From an uncultured Pseudomonadota bacterium (GTDB lineage Bacteria; Pseudomonadota; Gammaproteobacteria; Steroidobacterales; Woeseiaceae), in assembly GCA_913055625.1 (NCBI GenBank), contig CAJXJW010000011.1, forward strand, positions 1-62,132: DNA of 62,132 nucleotides, written 5' to 3'. The translations under genes and the position numbers were made by a program. Positions 19,101 through 27,885 of this stretch are shown here, piece by piece. How positions within the stretch are numbered: position 1 is the first letter of the stretch; the number at the start of each line of letters is the position of its first letter. The notes under the pieces were generated by a model that had not been told where the DNA came from, ran no database searches, and worked only from the letters and a program-made list of their open reading frames with translations.

Positions 19101-19118
19101 TATTAGCAAGTTCGAATA
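19101..19118 (-). promoter_or_regulatory. candidate operator over the MBL gene promoter
   Basis: An imperfect inverted repeat TATTAGCA-AG-TTCGAATA (6 of 8 pairs). It overlaps a minus-strand -10 TATATT (19120-19115), which has TTGCCA 18 bp upstream (19144-19139). BigR/SqrR-type ArsR repressors control Blh-like genes in other bacteria through AT-rich palindromes; whether one acts here is inference. Confidence 0.35.
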
Positions 19119-19161
19119 TAGCGTCCGTGGGCGGTGGCTGGCAAGCCGCGCCCGGGCCCAT

Positions 19162-19191
19162 GAAAAAGGCGGACCTCCGAAGAAGTCCGCC
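19162..19191 (-). terminator. rho-independent terminator of the 19232-19933 gene
   Basis: On the minus strand GGCGGAC (19191-19185) pairs with GTCCGCC (19174-19168) around a 10-nt loop, followed by TTTTTC (19167-19162). It sits about 40 bp after the stop codon of the upstream minus-strand gene. Confidence 0.75.
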
Positions 19192-19231
19192 AGGCAACAA
19201 GCTGATATCGGTATCAGCTTCAGGGGGATCG

Positions 19232-19933
19232 TCAGGCCGTACCGGCGCGTTGGCCGATGTCGACGATGCGTTCGTCGTAGCTCCCGGCGCGTTCGGACAG
19301 GCCCTGCACCAGGCCGACCAGGTGCCGCGTCGCGCGTTCGTTCAGTAGCCGCGGCAGCCTGCAGCGGCGGCGGGCGAGGTCTTCGTGGAACGTGTACAAC
19401 ATCGCGCGCAGCGCGTCGCTCATATCGGATGCCGTCTCTTCCGAGTCGAGCAGGTGCATGAGAATCAGTTCCGAGATTTCCGCGTCCAGGTTTGCCCGGT
19501 CGAAGCGGGCCTCGATCGATACCCAGACGAGGTCGAGGTTCTTGTTCGAGTGCTGCAATTCATCGGCGAACAACACCGGCGCGACCTCTGGCAGTAGCTG
19601 GTACAGGCGGCCGGAGATGCCGGATTCGCCGGCCAGTCGTCGCAACTGCGCCGCGTTTGCGGCCGGCGTCGCGAGGAAGATGCCGGTCTCCGCCTCGGTG
19701 TCGATCTCGCGGATGAGATTCTGGTAGCAGTGTTCGGTCGGGTCCCCGGACTCGAGCACGAGCGCGAGCTTGGCCATGTTCTCCACGGTGATTCGCTGTT
19801 GCGACCAGCGGTCGAGCCGCGCCATCGGGCTGTCATCGCTGCCGAACCGGTCGTTGAGATACGCCGCCACTGCATCCTCGATTCGGGTGTTCCTGTCCAC
19901 CGTGCCCTTGCCGCCCCGTATCAACCGCAACAT
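19232..19933 (-). CDS. conserved-looking helical protein of unknown function
   Basis: 233 residues from ATG 19933, with AAGGAG 6 nt upstream, which decides this start against a longer reading. No signal or membrane segment; probably cytoplasmic. It is helical throughout (for example RIEDAVAAYLNDRF, NMAKLALVLESGDPTEHCYQNLIREI, NLDAEISELILMHLLDSEETASDMSDALRAMLYTFHEDLARR) with little strand content. I do not recognise a family. It has its own terminator and is divergent from an AraC-type regulator. Confidence 0.6.
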   Translation of the reverse strand: MLRLIRGGKGTVDRNTRIEDAVAAYLNDRFGSDDSPMARLDRWSQQRITVENMAKLALVLESGDPTEHCYQNLIREIDTEAETGIFLATPAANAAQLRRLAGESGISGRLYQLLPEVAPVLFADELQHSNKNLDLVWVSIEARFDRANLDAEISELILMHLLDSEETASDMSDALRAMLYTFHEDLARRRCRLPRLLNERATRHLVGLVQGLSERAGSYDERIVDIGQRAGTA

Positions 19934-20073
19934 GTGAGTCTCCTTCCGTTGTCGGGATGAGATTCTGGAGACGGGGCGCCGGCGGCTCTGGTGCGTACAC
20001 CTCAGCTTTTGTGCAATTTGCGTCAACCGCGACGTATCATGGCCGGCGGTTGCGGCCGAGCTATTACCCGACG

Positions 20074-21111
20074 ATGTTGATTCAGCCTTCTTCACTGGCG
20101 CTGCTGGTCTATCGCATCGGCGAGACGCTGGCGGTGGAGTACGGCGTGGATCCGGCGTCCGCCTACGCCGAGCTGGGACTGGACCCGGACGGCCCGGCCG
20201 ACGCCGGCGAGCGCGTGCCGAACAGCGTGGTCACCGCGATGTTCGAACGCGCCCTCGCGATGAGCGGCGATCCCGCGGTGGGCATTCGCGTCGGTCTGCG
20301 CAGCGAACCCCGGCACTTCTTCGTCATCGGCCACACCTGGCTCGCCAGCGCGACGCTGGGGGACGCCATCCGCAAGCTCCTGCGGTACGAGGCAATCTTC
20401 GACAGCGGCGAGACGGACCTCGGTTTCGAACGCGAGGGCGATTGCCTCGTGCTGAGCGAGTGCTACCCGGAATCGGGGGACTACCCGGGCAAGCTTCGCG
20501 TCGACAACGAGATCGCCAGCGTGCTCAAGATGTGCCGGTTGTCGGCAGGGCGCGAAGTCTTGCCGCGCAGGATCGAGGTCTTTCTGCCACCCGGGGCGCC
20601 TACCGACATCTACCGGCCGCTCACGCAGGGCGAGGTCGAGCGCAGCGCCGTGAGAACGGCGCTGCACTTCGACCCGGCCGATATCGAGTCGCCGCTCGCG
20701 GGATCGATCCCGGACGTGGTAGAGGCCACGTGCAGGATTGCGGATCGTTATCTCGGGTCGCTCGACAACAGCAAGGTGGCGCACCAGGTACGCGCGCAGC
20801 TTGTGCAAATGCTCCCGAGCGGCGCCGTCGACCAGGAAAAGGTGGCCGCACGCCTGTACCGCAGCGCGAGCACGCTGCAGCGGCAGCTCAGCGCCGAGGG
20901 GACGTCGTACCGGGACGTGCTCGACGAGACGCGCCGCGAACTCGCGCAGGCCTACCTGCGTGACGGCCGGCACTCGCAGACGGAGACTGCGTTCCTCGTC
21001 GGCTTCTCCGACCAGAGCAATTTCTCGCGCGCGTTCCGGCGCTGGACCGGCAAGAGCCCGGGCGAGTACCGCAAGGCAACCAGACCCGGTTCATCGCGAT
21101 CAGCCGGCTGA
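20074..21111 (+). CDS. AraC-family transcriptional regulator (arabinose-binding-domain type)
   Basis: 345 residues from ATG 20074; an upstream ATG (19957) would add 39 residues of no family likeness. Residues about 15-200 form the Arabinose_bd-type ligand domain (YGVDPASAYAELGLDPDG, PNSVVTAMFERALAMSGDPAVGIRVG). The last 100 residues hold the two helix-turn-helix motifs (VDQEKVAARLYRSASTLQRQL and ETAFLVGFSDQSNFSRAFRRWTGKSPGEYR). It is the OruR/ArgR-like kind that often controls catabolism of amino or fatty acids. The next gene, malate synthase G, is 229 bp downstream on the same strand; control of it is possible but not shown. Confidence 0.88.
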   Translation: MLIQPSSLALLVYRIGETLAVEYGVDPASAYAELGLDPDGPADAGERVPNSVVTAMFERALAMSGDPAVGIRVGLRSEPRHFFVIGHTWLASATLGDAIRKLLRYEAIFDSGETDLGFEREGDCLVLSECYPESGDYPGKLRVDNEIASVLKMCRLSAGREVLPRRIEVFLPPGAPTDIYRPLTQGEVERSAVRTALHFDPADIESPLAGSIPDVVEATCRIADRYLGSLDNSKVAHQVRAQLVQMLPSGAVDQEKVAARLYRSASTLQRQLSAEGTSYRDVLDETRRELAQAYLRDGRHSQTETAFLVGFSDQSNFSRAFRRWTGKSPGEYRKATRPGSSRSAG

Positions 21112-21340
21112 CACGCGCTGAATTCGGGATGGTCGGGCCTCGGCCGTGCGCACCGGGAAGACGGCATGTATGCTTGTTCGCTGCTTCAGCAGCGCGAGTT
21201 CAAGGACGAACGGTTCGTCGTCCGCGCAGCGTAGCACTATTCTCTAGTCGGCGCCGGTTACTTCGACGCGGTGCAGTACACGATCATGGACGGGCTGTCA
21301 TCGACGACCGCGTTGCACGGCAGTACCGAGGAGGAGCAAT

Positions 21341-23527
21341 TTGTCGCCTGACGCACGTCGAATCGAAGAGCACGGCCTGACGGTCGCCCAGTCTCTCTCC
21401 GACTTCATCGAGAACGAACTCCTGCCCGCCGCCGGCCTCGAGCCGGCGGCTTTCTGGGCAGGCGTTGCCGCGCTGAACGCCGAGCTCGGCGCCACGAACC
21501 GGGACCTGCTGGCGAGGCGGGACGCGCTGCAGGCGCAGATCGACGACTGGCACCGGCAACGCGGGGCCGACTGGGCACACGAGGACTACGTGACGTTCCT
21601 CAAGTCGATCGGCTACCTGGAGGAGCCCGGTGGGCCGTTCGAAATCGGCACCACGAACGTCGACGCGGAAATCGCCGAGGTGGCGGGGCCGCAGCTCGTC
21701 GTACCGGTCAGCAACGCACGCTTCGCGCTGAACGCCTGCAACGCGCGCTGGGGCAGCCTGTACGACGCGTTGTACGGCACCGACGCGATCCCCGAGTCCG
21801 GCGGCCGCGATCGCGGCGCCGGCTACAACGCGGTGCGCGGACAGGCCGTCATCGACGCGGCGGCGGACTTCCTGGACGCCGCCGTGCCCCTCGCCGATGG
21901 CAGTCACCGCGACGTGAGCCGTTACTCGGTCGAAGACGGCACGCCGGCGCGCGTGCATGTCGCGCTGGCCGGAGGGCGCGAGACCGTGCTGGCCGACGGT
22001 GCGCAGTTCGCCGGCTACGGCCGTGACGGCGACCGACTCACGCTGCTGTTCGCGCGCCACGGGCTGCACGTCGAGCTCGTGATCGACCCCGGTCACCCCA
22101 TCGGCCGCGGATCCCCGTCGAATCTCGCCGACGTGGTGCTGGAGTCGGCGATCACGACGATCCAGGATTGCGAGGACTCCGTCGCCGCCGTGGATGCGGC
22201 GGACAAGGTCGGCGTGTACCGCAACTGGCTCGGATTGATGCGCGGGGACCTCGAGGCCGAGTTCACGAAGGGCGGCAAGACCGTCGTCCGGCGACTGGTA
22301 GAGGACCGTCATTACACGGCGCCGGACGGGGGCGCGCTGACGCTGTCCGGCCGCAGCCTGATGCTGGTGCGCAACGTCGGACACCTGATGACGACGGATG
22401 CGGTCCTGGATGCCGACGGCAACGAGATGTTCGAGGGCATGCTCGACGCGCTCGTCACCGCCGCGGCGGCGATGGCGAACGGCCGAGGCGGCGACCGCCT
22501 GCCGAACAGCCGCTACGGCAGCATCTACATCGTGAAGCCGAAGATGCACGGGGCCGCGGAGGTCCTGTTCACGAACACGCTGTTCGGCCGGGTCGAGTCG
22601 ATCCTCGGCCTCGAGGCGAACACGCTGAAGGTCGGCGTCATGGACGAGGAGCGGCGCACGACCGTGAACCTCGCCGCCTGCATCCACGCCGTGCGCGACC
22701 GGCTCGTGTTCATCAACACCGGCTTTCTCGACCGCACCGGCGACGAGATTCACACGTCGATGCATGCCGGGCCCGTGCTGCGCAAGGAGACGATCAAGGC
22801 ACAGCCGTGGATCGCGGCGTACGAAGACTGGAACGTCGACATCGGCATCCGCTGCGGGCTCCCGGGGCACGCGCAGATCGGCAAGGGCATGTGGCCGAAG
22901 CCGGACGAGATGCGGCAGATGCTGGACACGAAGCAGGCGCACCCGGAGGCGGGCGCGAACTGCGCGTGGGTGCCGTCGCCCACGGCGGCGACGCTGCACG
23001 CGATGCACTACCACCGGGTCGACGTGCGCGCGCGCCAGGCGCAGCTCGCGAAGCGGCCGCTTGCGAGCCTGAACGACATCCTGACGCCGCCGCTCGGCGA
23101 TCCGGCTACGCTCGACCCCGACGACATCCAGGCGGAACTCGACAACAACGTGCAGGGCATCCTGGGCTACGTCGTGCGCTGGGTGGAGCAGGGTATCGGC
23201 TGCTCGAAAGTGCCCGACATCAACGACGTCGGTCTGATGGAGGATCGCGCGACGCTGCGCATCTCGAGCCAGCACATCGCGAACTGGCTACTGCACGGCG
23301 TCGTGTCGGCGGCGCAGGTCGAGGAGACGCTGGAACGGATGGCGGGCGTCGTCGACGCGCAGAACGCGGGCGACCCGGCGTACCGCCGCATGAGCGACGA
23401 CCCGGCGGCGAGCTTCGCGTTCCGGGCGGCGCACGACCTCATCTTCCGCGGCGTCGAGCAGCCGAACGGCTATACCGAACCGCTGTTGCACGCGTGGCGG
23501 CGCAAGGCCAAGGCCGCGCTCACCTGA
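21341..23527 (+). CDS. glcB: malate synthase G
   Basis: 728 residues, the normal length of the monomeric G isoform (about 720). It condenses glyoxylate with acetyl-CoA to malate in the glyoxylate shunt and in glycolate use; cytoplasmic. Typical family blocks are seen: [96 protein letters not shown] and [24 protein letters not shown], which includes catalytic and magnesium-binding positions. The start is TTG 21341, with GAGGAG 5 nt upstream. No isocitrate lyase is in the window. The stop is only 4 bp from the convergent amine oxidase stop. Confidence 0.95.
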   Translation: MSPDARRIEEHGLTVAQSLSDFIENELLPAAGLEPAAFWAGVAALNAELGATNRDLLARRDALQAQIDDWHRQRGADWAHEDYVTFLKSIGYLEEPGGPFEIGTTNVDAEIAEVAGPQLVVPVSNARFALNACNARWGSLYDALYGTDAIPESGGRDRGAGYNAVRGQAVIDAAADFLDAAVPLADGSHRDVSRYSVEDGTPARVHVALAGGRETVLADGAQFAGYGRDGDRLTLLFARHGLHVELVIDPGHPIGRGSPSNLADVVLESAITTIQDCEDSVAAVDAADKVGVYRNWLGLMRGDLEAEFTKGGKTVVRRLVEDRHYTAPDGGALTLSGRSLMLVRNVGHLMTTDAVLDADGNEMFEGMLDALVTAAAAMANGRGGDRLPNSRYGSIYIVKPKMHGAAEVLFTNTLFGRVESILGLEANTLKVGVMDEERRTTVNLAACIHAVRDRLVFINTGFLDRTGDEIHTSMHAGPVLRKETIKAQPWIAAYEDWNVDIGIRCGLPGHAQIGKGMWPKPDEMRQMLDTKQAHPEAGANCAWVPSPTAATLHAMHYHRVDVRARQAQLAKRPLASLNDILTPPLGDPATLDPDDIQAELDNNVQGILGYVVRWVEQGIGCSKVPDINDVGLMEDRATLRISSQHIANWLLHGVVSAAQVEETLERMAGVVDAQNAGDPAYRRMSDDPAASFAFRAAHDLIFRGVEQPNGYTEPLLHAWRRKAKAALT

Positions 23528-23531
23528 GGAC

Positions 23532-25163
23532 TCAGGTCGCCTGGCTGTCCCGGGCAACCACCGAATCGATCGCGCGGTAGGCCGACAGGATCGCGCCTTC
23601 CTGCCAGGCGGGCAAAATGCTGAGGTGCTCGCCGGCAAACACGTAGCCACCGTCGGCGGACAACAGCGCGCTCGGCGTCGACAGCCCCCACGCGCCGAGC
23701 TGCCACGGCACCTTGTTCCATGCGACGCTGATGCCGCGCGCGGCCACGCCCGGCAGGCCCGGGTGCAGCGCCGCCGCCTGCGCGAGCGTCGCGTCGAGAC
23801 GCTGCGGCGGCGTGTGGTTCGTGAATGCCTCGCCGGCCGCGCCGCCGAACAGGTAGGCGCCGAGCAGGATGCCCTGCTCGTCACCGAAGCCGTGGCTCGG
23901 GTACCAGACCTGCGTGATGTCCTGGTCGGTCCACGCGATGCCGCCGTACAGGTTGTGCTCGCGCTCCCAGAAGCGCGGCGCCTGGAACGCGATGCGCACG
24001 GCCGGTGCATAGGCAAAGCCACCGATCTCGGCGCGATGCGCCGCGTCGAAGTCGTTCGGGATGCCGGTGAGCACGCTGGCGGGCAGGCAGCAGACGCCGT
24101 GGTCCGCGTCGAGCGCCACCGCGCTGCCCATGTTCTCGTACACCACGCGGACGCCGCTTGCAGTCTTGCGCAACTCGGTCACGGGCGCGTTCAGTACGAG
24201 TTCCGTCGCTACCTGCGCCGCGAGCGCGTTCGGTATCCGGTCCATGCCCCCGACCGCCTGCAGCATGACGGGCTGCTGGTCCAGCCCGTCCGTGAACGCG
24301 CGTCGCGCGGTCCAGAACGTGTCCGCGATCAGTTCCTGCAGGTCGCGCGCGGGCAGCAGCGTCCCGCGTTCCCGGCTGCCGGCATCTTCCTGCCCCGGGA
24401 AGCCGGCGCGGTGGCTGCCGGCGTACGCGCTCGAGGCATCGAGGTCGCCGAACTGGCGCAGCATCGCGAGTACGCGCGTACGGTCCGTTGCCGACAGCTC
24501 GGCGTCGAGGGCATTGCGGTCGATGGCCGTCGACAACAGCGCGGCGATGTGGCCGCGCGTGTCGGCGTCGATTCGCCGCGCGACTTGCGGTGCCCCGCCG
24601 AATTGCGCCTGCCGCTGCAGCCACGTCGCGCGATTGTCGTTGACGAAGGTTTCGAGGGCGACGCCGAACTCGCGGCAATAGCCGAGCAGGAACTCGTGGT
24701 GGTGCGGAATGCGCGACGGTCCGGCGTTGAAGTACAGGTTCTCGTGCAGGTCGAACAGGCACGGCTGCACACTGTCCGTTTCGACCAGCGCATCGCCGGC
24801 GCGCAGCGTGCGAACCCGCCCGCCGGCGCGGTCGGCCGCCTCCAGCAGCGTGCAGGCATAGCCGAGGCGGCGGAGTTCCAGCGTGGCGACCAGGCCGGCG
24901 ATACCGGCGCCGATCACGACCACGCGGCGGCCGTTGCCGATGCCGGCGGGCCAGTCGCCGGGGCGCGGCGACGGCGGCGAGCGCGGGGGACCCGACGGTG
25001 GCCGCGGAATCCCGGCCGTCGACGCCGACGAATCACCGCAGGCGCCGAGCGACGAGGCCACGCCCATCGCGGCCATCGCCCGCAACATGGCGACGCCTCC
25101 GGCGCTGCGCCCGATCGAGGCCAGGAAGTCCCGTCGCGCGATGCGCGGTTCGCGTGCTGTCAT
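23532..25163 (-). CDS. Tat-exported lipoprotein flavin amine oxidase
   Basis: 543 residues from ATG 25163. The N-terminus combines a twin-arginine motif (ARRDFL, R10-R11) with a lipobox ending in C42 (SLGAC), so the enzyme is probably folded in the cytoplasm, exported by Tat and anchored by lipid. A Pro-rich tether (53-70) precedes the FAD fold (VVVIGAGIAGLVATLELRRLGYACTLLEA). The C-terminal GGYVFAGEHLSILPAWQEGAILSAYRAIDSV is the monoamine oxidase/tryptophan oxidase-type FAD end. The substrate is an amine or amino acid; it is not the same subfamily as the PuuB-like gene. It is divergent from modA. Confidence 0.88.
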   Translation of the reverse strand: MTAREPRIARRDFLASIGRSAGGVAMLRAMAAMGVASSLGACGDSSASTAGIPRPPSGPPRSPPSPRPGDWPAGIGNGRRVVVIGAGIAGLVATLELRRLGYACTLLEAADRAGGRVRTLRAGDALVETDSVQPCLFDLHENLYFNAGPSRIPHHHEFLLGYCREFGVALETFVNDNRATWLQRQAQFGGAPQVARRIDADTRGHIAALLSTAIDRNALDAELSATDRTRVLAMLRQFGDLDASSAYAGSHRAGFPGQEDAGSRERGTLLPARDLQELIADTFWTARRAFTDGLDQQPVMLQAVGGMDRIPNALAAQVATELVLNAPVTELRKTASGVRVVYENMGSAVALDADHGVCCLPASVLTGIPNDFDAAHRAEIGGFAYAPAVRIAFQAPRFWEREHNLYGGIAWTDQDITQVWYPSHGFGDEQGILLGAYLFGGAAGEAFTNHTPPQRLDATLAQAAALHPGLPGVAARGISVAWNKVPWQLGAWGLSTPSALLSADGGYVFAGEHLSILPAWQEGAILSAYRAIDSVVARDSQAT

Positions 25164-25242
25164 AGGCTCTGTCCCCCGGGCGATTGGACCCGTGGTGCTC
25201 TGCGGAATTCCCCCGATCTTGGAGCGTCGCCGCGCGTCCGCT

Positions 25243-25254
25243 ATCGTGCACGAT
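25243..25254. promoter_or_regulatory. 12-bp palindrome between amine oxidase and modA
   Basis: ATCGTGCACGAT is a perfect palindrome located 23 bp before the modA ATG in a 114-bp divergent region. It does not match the classical ModE site well. It could be an operator for modABC or for the divergent gene; short enough to be chance. Confidence 0.3.
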
Positions 25255-25277
25255 GGTTCGGTAATCTTCGTGGGTCG

Positions 25278-26030
25278 ATGCGCAGCCTGCTCTTCGTCGC
25301 TTTGTTCGGATCCATGCTGGCGGCACACGCCGGCGAAGTCACCGTGGCCGTCGCGGCAAATTTCGCGACGACCGCCGGGGAACTCGCGCGGGCGTTCGAG
25401 ACGCGGACGGGGCATCGTGTCCGGCTCGTCAGCGGATCGACCGGCCGGCTCTACGCGCAGGCGGTCAATGGCGCCCCGTTCGATGTCCTGCTCGCGGCAG
25501 ACGTCGAACGTCCGCGGCGCCTGGAAGCGGACGGCCTGGCGCACGCCGGCAGCCGGCGCACCTACGCCATCGGCAGGCTCGTGGCCTGGTCGCGCGACCC
25601 GGCGCTCGCGGGGCGCGACTGCCTGGAGGCGCTGCGCGATCCCGGCGCCGGACGCATCGCGCTGGCGAACCCGGACCTGGCCCCGTACGGCGCCGCCGCG
25701 CGCGAGTACCTCGAGCGCGCCGGCCTGTGGGCGTCGCTGTCGCCGAACGCGGTGCTCGGCGAGAACGTGGCGCAGACCCTGCAGTTTGCGGTCAGCGGCG
25801 GGGCACGCATCGGCTTCGTCGCCGCGTCGCAGCTGGAGTCGACGGCGCTTCCGGAGGCGAGCTGCGCCAGTCCGGTGCCCGCGGACCTGCACGCGCCGAT
25901 CGAGCAGCAGGGGGTGCTCCTCGAACGCGCGGACGAAAACGCGGCGGCCGTCGCGTTCCTCGACTGGATCGTCGCGCCCGAGGCGCAGTCGATCATCGAG
26001 GACGCCGGTTACCGGCGGCCGGGATCATGA
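25278..26030 (+). CDS. modA: molybdate ABC transporter substrate-binding protein ModA
   Basis: 250 residues with signal peptide MRSLLFVALFGSMLAAHA. The mature protein follows ModA: VTVAVAANFATTAGELARAFE, VRLVSGSTGRLYAQAVNGAPFDVLLAADVERPRRLEADG and FLDWIVAPEAQSIIEDAGY. The SGSTG serine and AANF positions line the oxyanion pocket for molybdate or tungstate. It acts in the periplasm. The stop overlaps the modB start (ATGA), as expected for a translationally coupled modABC operon. Confidence 0.92.
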   Translation: MRSLLFVALFGSMLAAHAGEVTVAVAANFATTAGELARAFETRTGHRVRLVSGSTGRLYAQAVNGAPFDVLLAADVERPRRLEADGLAHAGSRRTYAIGRLVAWSRDPALAGRDCLEALRDPGAGRIALANPDLAPYGAAAREYLERAGLWASLSPNAVLGENVAQTLQFAVSGGARIGFVAASQLESTALPEASCASPVPADLHAPIEQQGVLLERADENAAAVAFLDWIVAPEAQSIIEDAGYRRPGS

Positions 26031-26710
26031 CGGGCGGCCGCGCCGGCGACGTGTTCGGCCCGCTCGCGCTGTCGCTCGAGCTGGCGTTCGTCACGACGCT
26101 GCTGCTGCTCGTGATCGCGACGCCGATCGCCTGGTGGCTCTCGCGTTCCCGCGCGCCGTGGAAGCCCGTCGTCCAGGCCGTCGTCGCACTGCCGATCGTC
26201 CTGCCCCCGACCGTGCTCGGCTTCTACCTGCTGATCCTGCTCGGCCCCTACCAGCCTCCGGGGTCCTGGTGGTTCACGCTGACCGGTGAGACGCTGACAT
26301 TCTCCTTCGCCGGCCTCGTCATCGCGTCCTGTGTCTACAGCCTGCCGTTCGCCGTGCAGCCGTTGCAGGCAGCCTTCGACCTCGTCGGCGATGGCGAGAT
26401 CGAGGCGGCCCGCACGCTCGGCGCAACGGCGCGCGACGCGTTCTTCTCCATAGCCGTTCCGCTGGCGGCGCCCGGCTTCCTCGCGGCGGCGGTGCTGAGT
26501 TTCGCGCACACGCTGGGCGAGTTCGGCGTCGTGCTGATGGTCGGTGGCAATATTCCGGGCGAAACGCGCGTGGTGTCGATTGCGATCTTCGACCACGTCG
26601 AGACCCTGAACTACGGGGCAGCGCACGAGCTGTCGTCACTGTTGCTCGCGCTGGCCTTCGCGTTCCTGCTCCTGATGTATGTCGCGAATCGCCGCCGGAG
26701 GCGCTCGTGA
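26027..26710 (+). CDS. modB: molybdate ABC transporter permease ModB
   Basis: 227 residues, five or so membrane segments (LALSLELAFVTTLLLLVIATPIAWWL, VVQAVVALPIVLPPTVLGFYLLILLG and others). The cytoplasmic EAA loop is EIEAARTLGATARDAFFSIAVPLAAPGF, which contacts ModC. The start ATG overlaps modA's stop and its own stop overlaps modC's GTG, so all three are coupled. Confidence 0.92.
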   Translation: MTGGRAGDVFGPLALSLELAFVTTLLLLVIATPIAWWLSRSRAPWKPVVQAVVALPIVLPPTVLGFYLLILLGPYQPPGSWWFTLTGETLTFSFAGLVIASCVYSLPFAVQPLQAAFDLVGDGEIEAARTLGATARDAFFSIAVPLAAPGFLAAAVLSFAHTLGEFGVVLMVGGNIPGETRVVSIAIFDHVETLNYGAAHELSSLLLALAFAFLLLMYVANRRRRRS

Positions 26711-27795
26711 GCACGGCGAGCCCGGACATCGAGTTCGCGTACCGCCTCTCGCGCGGCGCGTTCCGGCTCGACGCGGAAGGCTCGGCCGGCACCGAAGGGG
26801 TCACCGGCCTGTTCGGCGCGTCGGGGGCCGGCAAGACGAGCCTGCTGCGCTGCATTGCCGGCCTGGACGTTGCGGACAGCGCGCATCTCGTCGTCCGCGG
26901 CGAGCGCATCGACGACAGCGCGAACGGCCGGCGCTGCCCGGTGCACCGGCGCGACATCGCGTACGTCTTCCAGGAACCCCGTCTGTTTCCGCATCTCGAT
27001 GTACGCCGCAATCTCGAATACGGGGCGCGCCGCCGCCCGTCGCCGGGCCGCGACGCCTTCGAGACCGTCGTCGACCGGCTCTCGCTGGGGACACTGTTGT
27101 CGCGCAAGCCGGCCGGGCTGTCGGGCGGCGAGGCGCAGCGCGTCGCGATCGGGCGCGCGCTGCTGAGCGCGCCGAAACTCCTGTTAATGGATGAGCCGGT
27201 CGCTGCGCTCGATGCGGCGCGCCGGCGTGACATCCTCGACTGCGTGAAGGAGCTGCGTGCGGCGACCGGGATCCCCGTGCTCTACGTTTCGCACCAGCTC
27301 GACGAAGTCTGCCGGCTTTGCGACCAGTTGCTGGTGCTCGAGGACGGCCGCGTGGTCGCATCCGGACCGCTGCAGTCCGTGCTGTTGCGCACGGACCTCC
27401 CCGTGCTCGGAGGCGCCGACGCGGGCGTCGTGTTCGACGCCGTGGCGGTCGCCTACGATCCGGGCGACGACCTCAGCGAACTGGCGATCGGTGCATTGCG
27501 CCTGTTCGTCCCGGAACGGCATGCACCGGGCGAGAAGGTGCGCGTGCGCGTGCGCGCATCCGACGTGAGTATCTCGCGCGACAGGAGCGACGCATCGTCG
27601 TCGATCCTGAATCGCCTGCCCGCGGTGCTGGCAGGGGTTCGCGACGACGGCACGCATGCCGTGCTGCTCGAGCTGCGGCTGCCGGATGGCGCGCCGCTCC
27701 TGGCCCGGATTACGCGGCGATCGTTGCGCCTGATGCAGCTCCGGCCCGATGACAGCGTTGTCGCGCAGGTGAAAAGCATTTCAGTTCGCGGCTGA
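26707..27795 (+). CDS. modC: molybdate ABC transporter ATP-binding protein ModC
   Basis: 362 residues from GTG 26707. Walker A GASGAGKTS, Q-loop in YVFQEPRLFPHLDV, ABC signature LSGGEAQR, Walker B LLLMDEP and switch His in YVSHQLDEV are all present. The C-terminal 80 residues (VRVRVRASDVSISRD, HAVLLELRLPDGAPLLARITRRS) are a MOP/TOBE domain that binds molybdate and can inhibit transport when the cell is replete. No modE is seen nearby. Confidence 0.93.
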   Translation: MSTASPDIEFAYRLSRGAFRLDAEGSAGTEGVTGLFGASGAGKTSLLRCIAGLDVADSAHLVVRGERIDDSANGRRCPVHRRDIAYVFQEPRLFPHLDVRRNLEYGARRRPSPGRDAFETVVDRLSLGTLLSRKPAGLSGGEAQRVAIGRALLSAPKLLLMDEPVAALDAARRRDILDCVKELRAATGIPVLYVSHQLDEVCRLCDQLLVLEDGRVVASGPLQSVLLRTDLPVLGGADAGVVFDAVAVAYDPGDDLSELAIGALRLFVPERHAPGEKVRVRVRASDVSISRDRSDASSSILNRLPAVLAGVRDDGTHAVLLELRLPDGAPLLARITRRSLRLMQLRPDDSVVAQVKSISVRG

Positions 27796-27885
27796 ATGCT
27801 CCGGAAGTGTGCGATCGGTACAGCGCCGGAGCGGCGCGAGGGTGCATAATGGTGGGCCGCTTTCACGAGCATTTCCGCGAGACCA

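Noticed and set aside
27798..27832. Terminator after modC (GCTCCGG with CCGGAGC)
   Set aside because: A 7-bp stem with a 21-nt loop and no T tract is too weak to call.
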